Shown here: in pieces, positions 8,095 through 16,387 of the stretch
Numbering within the stretch: position 1 is the first letter of the stretch
Layout of the letters: every line of letters starts with the position of its first letter
Source of the DNA: an uncultured Lachnospiraceae bacterium
GTDB taxonomy: Bacteria; Bacillota; Clostridia; Lachnospirales; Lachnospiraceae
DNA: 32,396 nt
NCBI GenBank assembly: GCA_949840465.1
Contig: CATKXE010000036.1
Span: forward strand, 1 to 32,396
Direction: 5' to 3'
Program-made: the position numbers and the translations under genes
The notes under the pieces: model-generated
Databases searched by the model: none
Told to the model about the DNA's origin: nothing
What the model saw: the letters and a program-made list of their open reading frames with translations, nothing else

Positions 8095-8123
8095 AATACG
8101 AATGTCCTTCACAAATCCTTTCA
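8095..8123 (-). promoter_or_regulatory. Candidate ECF-type autoregulated promoter
   Basis: On the minus strand TGAAAG (8118-8123) is followed after 17 bp by CGTATT (8095-8100), resembling the TGAAAC/CGTC layout of several ECF sigma promoters. It lies about 45 nt upstream of the exported-protein start. A near direct repeat TTGTGAAAGGA / TTTGTGAAGGA covers the -35 region. Tentative. Confidence 0.35.
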
Positions 8124-8273
8124 CAATTTTACAAAAAATTTGAATGAAATATCTGCTCTGTCTTCGTTACAGCCGTATTCCCTCAAAAAACGATACAAGT
8201 CCAATAGACATACAAAAACATGCCCGCCTGGCTCGTTGCTTCGCAGGAATCCACTGCTGTAAGGACGGTTTTC

Positions 8274-9212
8274 TCAAAACGGCAAGGTCATCTGGCTAAC
8301 CATATATGGCCGTTTATACTGGCTGATAATATCCTCCATGCGATAAACAATCCCTCTTTTTTTACATTCTTTTGAAAAATATTCCCACAGCTTTCCCGCG
8401 CTGGGGCTGACACATTCATAATATTCCCCATATTTTTTCCGGTAAGCTTCCGTAAGCCCCTCTCCCGGAAATAACAGGTCAAGCTTCTGATAGTACCAAT
8501 CCCTCTGGTTTCCGCGCAGCGTCATGCCGAATGCAGGATAGATAAACCTTGCCCCGGCGTCCTCCGCCCTGCGGATGATCTCACCGACATTTTCCTGATG
8601 ATCCTCAATAAAAGGCAGTACAGGCATCAACAGGATGCCCGTATACAGTCCTTCCGCGCTTAACTCCTTTATCATCTGAAACCGCTCGCTCGGACGCGGG
8701 GCGCCAGGTTCTATCTTCCCCGCCAGATCGTCGTCCGCCGTTGTCACCGTAATCTTTAAAAGCACCGGGGAATGCTCCGCGATACTCTTGAGGATATCTG
8801 CGTCCCTTTCTAAAAGCGTGCCCTTCGTCGCCACCGCGACGCCAAAATCAAAAGCATCGCATAATTCCAATGCATGCCGTGTAAGCTTTAGCTTACGCTC
8901 GAAGGGATTGTAGGGATCGCTCATAGACCCGGTTCCCACCACCCCCTTTGCCCGTTTTCTCCGCAGATCATCCCGGATAATCTCAAGCGCATTTTCCTTG
9001 GCCCGCACCCTGTCAAACTGCTCAATCCGATAACAGTCCGAACGGCTGTCGCAATAAATGCAGCCATGGCAGCATCCCTTATAAATGTTCATATTATAGT
9101 CAATCCCAAACCATTTTGCCGGAGCCTTTGTTTTGACCACGATTGATTTTGCCGGAATATATTCCATCAGGCTTCTCTTCTTTCCAGATTTACTTAAGAT
9201 AGTATCTTCCAT
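8274..9212 (-). CDS. SPL-family radical SAM protein
   Basis: 312 residues. KGCCHGCIYC near residues 46-55 supplies the C-x3-C-x2-C ligands of a [4Fe-4S] cluster that reductively cleaves S-adenosylmethionine. GTGSMSDPYNPFERK and the MPVLPFIEDHQENV segment are typical of the SplB-like radical SAM family, which is widespread in Firmicutes and largely of unknown reaction. It is shorter than true spore photoproduct lyase, and I see no basis to call DNA repair. The start has GGAGGG upstream at a rather long 14-nt spacing. It is transcribed alone from a good sigma-A promoter. Confidence 0.85.
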   Translation of the reverse strand: MEDTILSKSGKKRSLMEYIPAKSIVVKTKAPAKWFGIDYNMNIYKGCCHGCIYCDSRSDCYRIEQFDRVRAKENALEIIRDDLRRKRAKGVVGTGSMSDPYNPFERKLKLTRHALELCDAFDFGVAVATKGTLLERDADILKSIAEHSPVLLKITVTTADDDLAGKIEPGAPRPSERFQMIKELSAEGLYTGILLMPVLPFIEDHQENVGEIIRRAEDAGARFIYPAFGMTLRGNQRDWYYQKLDLLFPGEGLTEAYRKKYGEYYECVSPSAGKLWEYFSKECKKRGIVYRMEDIISQYKRPYMVSQMTLPF

Positions 9213-9290
9213 TTGAACATCAAATTCCCTCCAGAACAGGGAAATCCCGCATATTTTTTGTATGGTTCAAAAAGGTAAGACTTGTTTTTT

Positions 9291-9319
9291 ATTATACCAA
9301 TAAAATAAAATCATTACAA
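9291..9319 (-). promoter_or_regulatory. Sigma-A promoter of the radical SAM gene
   Basis: Minus strand: TTGTAA (9314-9319), 17-bp spacer, TATAAT (9291-9296) with TGG just before the -10. It lies about 80 nt upstream of the start. Confidence 0.65.
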
Positions 9320-9374
9320 CATTAAAACGAAACGGCAAGCAGTCTTTTGAAGCAGACTGACAAAACATGTCCTT

Positions 9375-10640
9375 TCACGGTTCAGCCGCTCCTTCCCCCG
9401 GCGGCTGAGCCTCATCCCCGGCAGGAACTACAGCCGTATCCGGGACAAAACGGATGGAACTCCCGGATACATCATAATTTTCCAGATGCAGCACTCCCGT
9501 CTGATCTGCATACAATTCGCCCATCTTTTCTAAAATCGGCGGAACCTGAGCCAGCCTGTCCGAAAATTTTCCGCTCCCGATCTGCACCCGGACACCTCCG
9601 AAATGCAGGGTCAGATCTGTCCCCGCGCAGCTGATCTTATCCGGTGAAAGCCCCTGCTTTTCCAACAATGGAATGATCTCTTTGATTTTTTCGTAAACCT
9701 GCCCTTCTTCGTCCGGCAGTGCTTTCCCCAGCGTAATCTTCTCCGCGCCGACCTCCATTCCTTCTATATAAGGCACTCCCTCTATCACTGCATCCGTAAT
9801 GAGCGCGGCTTTCCCGTCCTGATCAAAATACAGGAGCCTCCCTTCATAATCGACTCTGCCGCTGAATGTCTTTTCCTTCACCTGCACAACGACTGTCCGC
9901 AGGTCTTTAAGCCCGACTCTGGCCTCTTCCACTGCCGGAAGCTGTTCCACATTGTTCTGATTGTATTTCCACAGCAAATACAGAGAATTATCCGAATACT
10001 TGTCCTGCTTCAGCCACTCAATGATTTCCTCTTCCGGGCAGTACTGATTCCCCGTAACTATGATCTGTTCCACCTCGAACAGTACGATGACCAGATATCC
10101 TAACCCGGCCAGAATGATCATCCCGCACAGCAGCCCGGCAAAAAATTTCCGGCCGGACTTCTTTTTCTTTGGACGCTGTCCCCGCTTTGGAGGGGCAGGA
10201 TGCCCCGGCGCAGCTTTTTCTCCCCGGACATGAGCCTGGGACATGCTTTTATTTCCCCCTTTACCAGGTCTGGATTCGCCTGCTTTCTGTGTCATTCGGC
10301 TGTCTTTTGCACTTCCTGAGTGATGAACCCTTTGGCTGCGCCTTCCTGGATTCACACGTCCGGCTTCCTGATTGTCCCTTGCGTTTTTTACATTTCTTCC
10401 CCTCTGGCTTTCTCTTTTGGCGTCCCTGGTACTTTGGCCATTTTTAACCGTGTTTGCGCCTCGATCTCCAGAGACATTCATGCCGTCCCGCCTGACTGCT
10501 GCGGCTTTCCGGTTATCCTGAATAATATCCACACTGCCTTCTCTTTGGCCCTTCCCCTCTTCTATGTCCCTTCCCTGGCCAGAGGATGAGTCAGAAAGGA
10601 TACGCTTTGTCCCGCCCTCCAAACGTTCTCTCTGCGCCAT
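9375..10640 (-). CDS. ftsQ: Cell division protein FtsQ/DivIB
   Basis: 421 residues. About 165 N-terminal residues are hydrophilic, Arg/Gly/Lys-rich and probably disordered in the cytoplasm. One membrane helix follows (about 166-188, FFAGLLCGMIILAGLGYLVIVL), then a POTRA domain starting VEQIIVTGNQYCPEEEIIEWL and the beta domain that contacts FtsL and FtsB/DivIC. The protein scaffolds the divisome and helps control septal peptidoglycan synthesis. It is the last gene of the division cluster, downstream of ftsW. The ribosome binding site AAGGGGG is close to the ATG. The N-terminal extension is much longer than in typical DivIB. murG, often placed just before ftsQ, is absent here. Confidence 0.9.
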   Translation of the reverse strand: MAQRERLEGGTKRILSDSSSGQGRDIEEGKGQREGSVDIIQDNRKAAAVRRDGMNVSGDRGANTVKNGQSTRDAKRESQRGRNVKNARDNQEAGRVNPGRRSQRVHHSGSAKDSRMTQKAGESRPGKGGNKSMSQAHVRGEKAAPGHPAPPKRGQRPKKKKSGRKFFAGLLCGMIILAGLGYLVIVLFEVEQIIVTGNQYCPEEEIIEWLKQDKYSDNSLYLLWKYNQNNVEQLPAVEEARVGLKDLRTVVVQVKEKTFSGRVDYEGRLLYFDQDGKAALITDAVIEGVPYIEGMEVGAEKITLGKALPDEEGQVYEKIKEIIPLLEKQGLSPDKISCAGTDLTLHFGGVRVQIGSGKFSDRLAQVPPILEKMGELYADQTGVLHLENYDVSGSSIRFVPDTAVVPAGDEAQPPGEGAAEP

Positions 10641-10727
10641 AACAATCCCCCTTACGTATAACGGATACTCCTGTGCATTTGTATGTTCGGCTGTTTTTTA
10701 TCAGTTCACGCTTCCATTGCCGATATC

Positions 10728-11876
10728 TTATTTTACCAGATTCGACACACTCAGCACAAGCCCCATTTCCAATAGAAGGAACAGCACCGAGGTTCCGCCG
10801 TAACTGATAAACGGAAGCGTGATCCCTGTATTGGGGATCGTATTGGTCACAACCGCGATATTCAGAATAACCTGAATCATCATGTGCGCCATTGCCCCTG
10901 ACGCGATCAGCGCCCCCAGCAAATCTCTTGCATGGGTAGCGATCACAAAAAAACGCCAGATGAGAACCAAAAACAGCAGCACGATAAAACTGGCTCCCAC
11001 CAACCCCAGTTCTTCGCAGATAATGGAAAAAATCATATCGTTCTGTGCTTCCGGCAGAAATCCCAGCTTCTGGACGCTCTCCCCCAATCCTCTGCCAAAT
11101 AACCCGCCGGAGCCGATGGCATAGAGCCCTTGCAGGGTCTGGTATCCCTTTTCATACTTCTCCGGATTGCGCCAAATTGCCAGCCGCTCTAATCGGTAGC
11201 TTTCCAGCGCAAGGAATATTCCCATAAATCCCACTGCCGCAGCCGCCATTGCAATGAACTGCGCATATTTCGGGCTTGCCACAAAGATCAATACAGCCGC
11301 GATCCCAAGAATGATGATCGCCGTACTCAAATTGCTGGCTCCCACCAGAGCTACGATAGGGAGCACCGGAAGCATCACCCTGATCAGCGTACGGAATTTC
11401 CCCATCGTCTTCACATTCCTCGTCACAAGGCAGGCCAGGAAGAGGATGACCGCCACTTTGGCAAATTCGGACGGCTGAAACGAAACAGGGCCCAAAGACA
11501 GCCATCTTTTGGACCCATTGTATTCATCTCCCACAAATATAACCGCAATGGATAAGAGAACGGCCGTCAGATACCCCAGATTTGCCAGAGGCACCCACTT
11601 GTGGTAATCCACCCCTGCCACAAAAAACATCCCTGCCAGCCCCAGCGCCGTCGCAAATCCCTGTTTTTTCAGATAATAGTACGGGTCATGGAATTTCACC
11701 TGTCCATTGTACGCGCTGGTACTGTACAAAAGCACCAGCCCCACTGCCACTAAAAGCAGAACCACCACGAGCATTGTATAATCATACCGTTTTCCCCCGT
11801 GCCTCCAGGTCTTTTCATTTGCATCCGGCCGCAGAGCCGCTTCTCTGGACGCAGCACGCGAGGTATATTTCGGCAT
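10728..11876 (-). CDS. ftsW: SEDS peptidoglycan polymerase FtsW
   Basis: 382 residues with about ten membrane helices. SEDS signatures: LVLLYSTSAYNG, SFQPSEFAKVAVI, YAIGSGGLFGRGLGESVQKLGFLPEAQNDMIFSIICEELG and the C-terminal PNTGITLPFISYGGTSVL. SEDS proteins polymerise lipid II glycan strands together with a class B PBP. Lying between murD and ftsQ, it is the FtsW of this cluster. The predicted partner is one of the two PBPs upstream. A paralogue is encoded at 22651-24012. Confidence 0.93.
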   Translation of the reverse strand: MPKYTSRAASREAALRPDANEKTWRHGGKRYDYTMLVVVLLLVAVGLVLLYSTSAYNGQVKFHDPYYYLKKQGFATALGLAGMFFVAGVDYHKWVPLANLGYLTAVLLSIAVIFVGDEYNGSKRWLSLGPVSFQPSEFAKVAVILFLACLVTRNVKTMGKFRTLIRVMLPVLPIVALVGASNLSTAIIILGIAAVLIFVASPKYAQFIAMAAAAVGFMGIFLALESYRLERLAIWRNPEKYEKGYQTLQGLYAIGSGGLFGRGLGESVQKLGFLPEAQNDMIFSIICEELGLVGASFIVLLFLVLIWRFFVIATHARDLLGALIASGAMAHMMIQVILNIAVVTNTIPNTGITLPFISYGGTSVLFLLLEMGLVLSVSNLVK

Positions 11877-11897
11877 AAATTCAATCTCCTTACTGTC

Positions 11898-13334
11898 TTA
11901 AAACTGCTTCACCAGCTCCTTGAATTTCTCTCCCCGTTCTTCATAGTTTTTAAACATCCCCCAGCTTGCACAGGCCGGGGAAAGCAGCACCGCATCTCCC
12001 GGTAGGGCATACCGCACACAGGTCTTCACGGCCTCTTCAAATGTCTCCACCAGAATGGTATCTTCGAATCCCAGCTTGTGAGCCTCCGCAGCGATTTTTT
12101 CAGCTGTTGCGCCCAAAAGCACCAGCTTCTTCACCTTTCCGCCAAATGCCCGGATCCACTCCTCATAAGTGGAATTTTTGTCATATCCACCGCCGATTAA
12201 GAGGGTCGGACGGTTCATGGCCTGAATACCGCGGATTGCGGCGTCCGGATTGGTGGCCTTGGAATCATTGTAATATGCCACGCCCCGGATCTGGGCTACA
12301 AACTCAATCCGGTGCTCCACACCCTTAAACTCCTTTACAGACTTACGGATGATCTCCATAGGAACCCCGTAAGCCGCTGCCATCGCGGCGGCTGCCATCA
12401 CATTTTCATAATTATGTACGCCTAACAGCTGCAGTTCGTCGGTACGGCAGAGCTGCACCGGCTTCTCCATGGAGCAGATGATCCGGTTGCCTTCCAGGTA
12501 AACCCCTCTTTCCAGTTTACGCCTGCTGCTGAAATATAGAACTTTTGCTTTTGTATTTTCTCCAAATTTCTTTGTAACCTCATCCTCATAATTCAGGACA
12601 CAGGTATCTTCCCCTGTCTGGTTTCTGAAAATATTTTTCTTCGCCTCGATGTAAGCCTCCATTGTATGATGGCGGTTTAAGTGATCCGGAGTGATGTTGA
12701 GCACTGCGCTGACCTTTGGCCGAAATGCATGGATTGTCTCCAACTGGAAACTGCTCATCTCCGCCACCACCACGGACTCCTGCCGGAGCTCAGAGGCCAC
12801 ACAGGCGTACGGATTGCCGATGTTGCCCACCACATATACACTTTCCCTATAATGCTTCATGATCTCGCCCAAAAGCGTGGTGGTGGTCGTCTTGCCGTTG
12901 GTCCCGGTAATCGCAAGCACATCTCCCTGTCCAAACACATAGGCCAGCTCTACCTCACCCCAGATGGGAATCTGCATTTCCCGCATCTTGTTGACAATGG
13001 GAAGATCCGTAGGCACGCCCGGGCTAATTACCACCAAATCCAGAGAATCCAGTTCTTCCTCCGGAAAATCCCCCAAAATAACCCGTACCCTTCTGGAAAC
13101 CTCCTTCTCCTCCGCGCCGAAAGCCTGACTCTTAGCCGCATCAGGAGAAGAACTGTCGGCAGCGCATGATTCCTGCATGCCTTCCTTTAACTCTTCCTTT
13201 AACATCGCCGCATCCAGAGACGCATTTCCGTCATAAAGAACCACGTCCGCGCCTTGAAAAAGCAGAAGCTGCCCCGCCGCAATACCGCTGATCCCCGTAC
13301 CAAATACCAATACCTGTTTTCCTTTTATGTCCAT
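11898..13334 (-). CDS. murD: UDP-N-acetylmuramoyl-L-alanine--D-glutamate ligase MurD
   Basis: 478 residues. N-terminal UDP-binding fold (VLVFGTGISGIAAGQLL), ATP P-loop ITGTNGKTTTTTLLGEI, central YNDSKATNPDA and VEHRIEFV motifs, and the C-terminal ligase domain. It adds D-Glu to UDP-MurNAc-L-Ala in the cytoplasm. It is longer than usual (about 440-450) because of an insertion at about residues 50-80 rich in Ser/Ala/Glu. It starts 3 nt after the mraY stop, so the two are co-translated. Confidence 0.95.
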   Translation of the reverse strand: MDIKGKQVLVFGTGISGIAAGQLLLFQGADVVLYDGNASLDAAMLKEELKEGMQESCAADSSSPDAAKSQAFGAEEKEVSRRVRVILGDFPEEELDSLDLVVISPGVPTDLPIVNKMREMQIPIWGEVELAYVFGQGDVLAITGTNGKTTTTTLLGEIMKHYRESVYVVGNIGNPYACVASELRQESVVVAEMSSFQLETIHAFRPKVSAVLNITPDHLNRHHTMEAYIEAKKNIFRNQTGEDTCVLNYEDEVTKKFGENTKAKVLYFSSRRKLERGVYLEGNRIICSMEKPVQLCRTDELQLLGVHNYENVMAAAAMAAAYGVPMEIIRKSVKEFKGVEHRIEFVAQIRGVAYYNDSKATNPDAAIRGIQAMNRPTLLIGGGYDKNSTYEEWIRAFGGKVKKLVLLGATAEKIAAEAHKLGFEDTILVETFEEAVKTCVRYALPGDAVLLSPACASWGMFKNYEERGEKFKELVKQF

Positions 13335-13337
13335 ATC

Positions 13338-14294
13338 TCACACTCCCATCAATGCAACCAGACACAGAACCGCCGTTGTTATGGAAAATACGGCAACCAC
13401 CCGCGTCTCCGACCATCCGCACAGTTCAAAATGATGATGGATCGGCGCCATCCTGAAAAAACGCTTGCCGCCGGTCTTTTTAAAATACGTCACCTGAATG
13501 ATCACTGACGCTACCTCTACCAGATACACCAGCCCCACAATGATGATATACAACGGCATCTGCATCAAATACGCAGTGCCCGCCACAAAGCCTCCCAGCG
13601 CCAGAGACCCCGTGTCCCCCATAAACACGCTGGCCGGATAGACGTTGAACAGCAGAAAGCCCATCAGCGCTCCTACGACCGCGCAAGTGATCGGCTCAAT
13701 CCCGCTCTGAGTCCCGATCGCCACCACCGTAAAAAATGTAGCGACCAGGACAGTCACGCTGGAGGCCAGGCCGTCCAGCCCGTCTGTAAAATTGGTTCCG
13801 TTTACCGTGCCGATGACCGCCACAAACAAAAGCGGGACAGCCAGCCAGCCAACGTCCCAGTATTGCCCCCCTGAAAAAGGAATCAGAAGAGTCAGCGGAA
13901 TCTCCGCCACCTTCACCAGATAAAATGCAAATACCGCTGTCACTACAATCTGCAGCGCCATCTTCTGTGCAGGAAACAGGCCGTCCGAACGCTTTAAGAC
14001 CACCTTCAGGTAATCATCCAGAAATCCGATCAGTCCAAAACCCACGGTTAAAAACAACACCGGAATGATCCTGGGATAATCCTTCACATAAAACAAGGAC
14101 GTGACCACTACACTGATCAGTATCATCACGCCGCCCATCGTAGGAGTGCCCGCCTTCTTCAAATGCGACTGCACACCTTCCACACGTTCTGTCTGCCCCA
14201 CCTTCAGCCTTCTAAGAAAAGGGATCACTACCGGCCCCATAAGTACGCTCAGCGCAAATGCAATCAATACCGGTATCACCACATGATTTGCCAT
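13338..14294 (-). CDS. mraY: Phospho-N-acetylmuramoyl-pentapeptide transferase MraY
   Basis: 318 residues from the ATG at 14294, preferred over an in-frame ATG five codons upstream because AGAGGTG precedes it at 7 nt. About ten membrane helices. GTNFTDGLDGLASS provides the Mg-binding Asp residues, and APIHHHFELCGWSE the conserved HHH motif. It makes lipid I from UDP-MurNAc-pentapeptide and undecaprenyl phosphate. Followed directly by murD; a promoter sits upstream at 14390-14418. Confidence 0.95.
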   Translation of the reverse strand: MANHVVIPVLIAFALSVLMGPVVIPFLRRLKVGQTERVEGVQSHLKKAGTPTMGGVMILISVVVTSLFYVKDYPRIIPVLFLTVGFGLIGFLDDYLKVVLKRSDGLFPAQKMALQIVVTAVFAFYLVKVAEIPLTLLIPFSGGQYWDVGWLAVPLLFVAVIGTVNGTNFTDGLDGLASSVTVLVATFFTVVAIGTQSGIEPITCAVVGALMGFLLFNVYPASVFMGDTGSLALGGFVAGTAYLMQMPLYIIIVGLVYLVEVASVIIQVTYFKKTGGKRFFRMAPIHHHFELCGWSETRVVAVFSITTAVLCLVALMGV

Positions 14295-14389
14295 ACATTC
14301 ACCTCTCATCTCTTTTGAATACCCTCGGAAAATCCCCTGTTGCCCCGAGCCTGAAATTCCTTCCGGAAACAGACATTTTCCCTGACTAC

Positions 14390-14418
14390 AGTATACCCTA
14401 TCTATTCCTTTTTTTCAA
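14390..14418 (-). promoter_or_regulatory. Sigma-A promoter for mraY-murD-ftsW-ftsQ
   Basis: Minus strand TTGAAA (14413-14418), exact 17-bp spacer, TATACT (14390-14395), about 95 nt before mraY. This makes the downstream half of the cluster separately expressible. Confidence 0.75.
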
Positions 14419-14457
14419 CCTTTCTACTGTTTCTGCCAACTTATTTCTTATTCCCCG

Positions 14458-14494
14458 GTTACAATTCACGGCCTCACCGGCCGCGAATTGTAAC
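14458..14494. repeat. GTTAC/CGGCC palindromic repeat, copy C
   Basis: Arms 14458-14473 and 14479-14494 pair at 15 of 16 positions (GTTACAATTCACGGCC against its complement) around a 5-nt loop. It lies just after the PBP stop codon. With no T-tract it is a repeat or mRNA-end hairpin rather than a standard terminator. It shares its edge and core with copies at 22600, 26343 and 26503. Confidence 0.7.
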
Positions 14495-14516
14495 GCATCC
14501 TCCCCATTTGCGGGAA

Positions 14517-16265
14517 TTAGCGATTTTCCTCCTTCACAGCCTCCGCCCTTTCGATCCCCAGATACGGCAGCACATTATCATAAATACTTCGAAGCACAGG
14601 CGCGGCAATCGTACCTCCATAGTATATCCCCTGAGGATTATGGATCACCACCATCCCGATAACCTGAGGAGCGTCCGCCGGTGCAAACCCGATAAAAGAA
14701 GCGATGTATTTGTGGGCGCTTCTGGGCAGCGTCTGGGATGTGGCTGTCTTGCCCCCGATCCGGTATCCTTCTATATACGCTTTGCTTCCGCCGCCCTCCG
14801 CCACCACGCTTTCCAGGAGCGTACGCATGGTAGCGGAAGTCTTTTCCGATACAATCCCTTTTTTCTCCTCATAAGAAAACCGCTTAAGCTCCCTGCCGTC
14901 GGGATCCAGCACAGCCATTCCAAAATGGGGCGTCACCCTGCGCCCTCCATTGATGAGGGAACTTACCGTGGTCAGCATCTGGATGGGCGTGATCTGAAAT
15001 GACTGTCCAAATGTCATGGTTGCCAGTTCCACAATTCCGATATCTTCCTTTTTATGCATGATCGTCCCCGCCTCTCCGGGCAGATCTACGTTGGTCAGGT
15101 TCAACAGGCCAAACTGCTGAAAATACTCATAGAACCGCTCCGCCCCCAGCCGCAACCCGATGTCGATAAACACTGGATTACAGGAATTCTGCAGTCCCTG
15201 TGGAAATGTCTCCGACCCGTGGCCTCCCACCTTATGGCAGCGGATCTTCCGATCCTCCACCATCCGGTATCCGGGGCAGGAAAATGTGTCTGACAGGCTG
15301 ACCACGCCTTCCTCCAGACATGCCGATGAGGTAATAATCTTAAATGTCGAGCCGGGCTCGTATGTATCGTTGATGCATCCGTTCCTCCACATCTGGTTCA
15401 AACGGTTCTGTTTTTCCTCATCGCTGATTCCTGCTTCGTCCATATCTGCATTCAGCGTAAAAGGCGCATTCAGATTAAATTCCGGCACATTGACCATGGC
15501 AAGGATCTCCCCGTTCTGGGGATTCATAAGAATCACCGACACACTGTCCGCCTGCTTCTCCTCCATCACCTTCATTGCCGCCTGCTGGCAGAACGATTGG
15601 AGGTTGTAGTCCATGGTCACCTGCAGCGTATTGCCGGCCACCGGCTCCACCCGATCCTCGGCCACGCCTTCCAATTCAATCCCCCTGGCGTCCGTGACCG
15701 TCAGGATCGTCCCGTTGCTGCCCTTTAGGACCTCCTCGTATTTCACTTCCAGCCCGATGATCCCCTGATTGTCTCCTCCGGTAAACCCAAGCACCTTGGA
15801 AGCCGTCTCATCGTAGGGATAATAACGTTTAAAATCTTCATCCACCTTGACCCCTGCCAGGTTGTATTCCCTGATCCGATCCCCCACTTCTTTCTCCACA
15901 TTTGTCTTGATCTTCTCCATGGAAGAGACTTTCTCCACGCGCTTTCTGACTGTTTCCTCATCCATCTGAAGCTCCGCGCACAGAATACGGATGACATTTT
16001 CCGGATCCTCAAGCTGGCTGTGGATGACCGAGATGGTACATACCGTCTTGTTGGTGGCCAGAACCGTCCCGTTCCTGTCCACAATCTCCCCGCGGGCCGC
16101 CTTGATCTCCCGCTCCCTCTCATGGAGGGCTTCCGCTTTTTTCTGATAATACTCGGCGTCAAAGACCATCAGATAGACCAGACGGATAATCAGGCCCAGA
16201 ATGATGATGCACGCCGCGGCAAAGACGACAAGCATCTTCTTCTTATTATATGTCTTATTTTTCAT
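14517..16265 (-). CDS. Class B penicillin-binding protein, FtsI/SpoVD-like
   Basis: 582 residues. One N-terminal membrane helix (about 11-33), a PBP dimerisation domain opening with RGEIVDRNGTVLA, then the transpeptidase domain: STFK with nucleophile Ser306, SCN at 361-363, and KTA (506-508) where most relatives have KTG. It cross-links septal or cortex peptidoglycan, normally with a SEDS partner. No PASTA domains, unlike B. subtilis SpoVD. Its start codon follows a hairpin that buries the AAGG ribosome binding site, and it has its own promoter at 16358-16387. Whether it is the vegetative FtsI or the sporulation SpoVD cannot be told from sequence; two tandem paralogues suggest a division of labour. 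Confidence 0.9.
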   Translation of the reverse strand: MKNKTYNKKKMLVVFAAACIIILGLIIRLVYLMVFDAEYYQKKAEALHEREREIKAARGEIVDRNGTVLATNKTVCTISVIHSQLEDPENVIRILCAELQMDEETVRKRVEKVSSMEKIKTNVEKEVGDRIREYNLAGVKVDEDFKRYYPYDETASKVLGFTGGDNQGIIGLEVKYEEVLKGSNGTILTVTDARGIELEGVAEDRVEPVAGNTLQVTMDYNLQSFCQQAAMKVMEEKQADSVSVILMNPQNGEILAMVNVPEFNLNAPFTLNADMDEAGISDEEKQNRLNQMWRNGCINDTYEPGSTFKIITSSACLEEGVVSLSDTFSCPGYRMVEDRKIRCHKVGGHGSETFPQGLQNSCNPVFIDIGLRLGAERFYEYFQQFGLLNLTNVDLPGEAGTIMHKKEDIGIVELATMTFGQSFQITPIQMLTTVSSLINGGRRVTPHFGMAVLDPDGRELKRFSYEEKKGIVSEKTSATMRTLLESVVAEGGGSKAYIEGYRIGGKTATSQTLPRSAHKYIASFIGFAPADAPQVIGMVVIHNPQGIYYGGTIAAPVLRSIYDNVLPYLGIERAEAVKEENR

Positions 16266-16270
16266 AGAAA

Positions 16271-16319
16271 AACCTTACAAAAGATATTTTTTACAACTTA
16301 TTATCTCTTTTGTAAGGTT
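16271..16319 (-). promoter_or_regulatory. Leader hairpin sequestering the PBP ribosome binding site
   Basis: A perfect 14-bp inverted repeat: AACCTTACAAAAGA (16271-16284 on the plus strand) and TCTTTTGTAAGGTT (16306-16319). On the mRNA the 3' arm contains GTAAGG, the only Shine-Dalgarno for the PBP start at 16265, and is followed by TTTTT. The loop also carries TTGTAA, which can pair with the TTACAA of the 5' arm, giving a mutually exclusive fold that frees the ribosome binding site. It could be an intrinsic terminator, a translational switch or both. Confidence 0.6.
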
Positions 16320-16357
16320 ATGCATTCTAACATCAATAACATGTGCCGCCGGCTTGC

Positions 16358-16387
16358 ATTATAACCGCCGCTATCATCAATACTCAA
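16358..16387 (-). promoter_or_regulatory. Sigma-A promoter for the FtsI/SpoVD-like PBP
   Basis: Minus strand TTGAGT (16382-16387), 18-bp spacer, TATAAT (16358-16363), overlapping the end of the upstream PBP gene. Transcripts from here would carry a leader of roughly 85 nt that includes the 16271-16319 hairpin. Confidence 0.55.
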
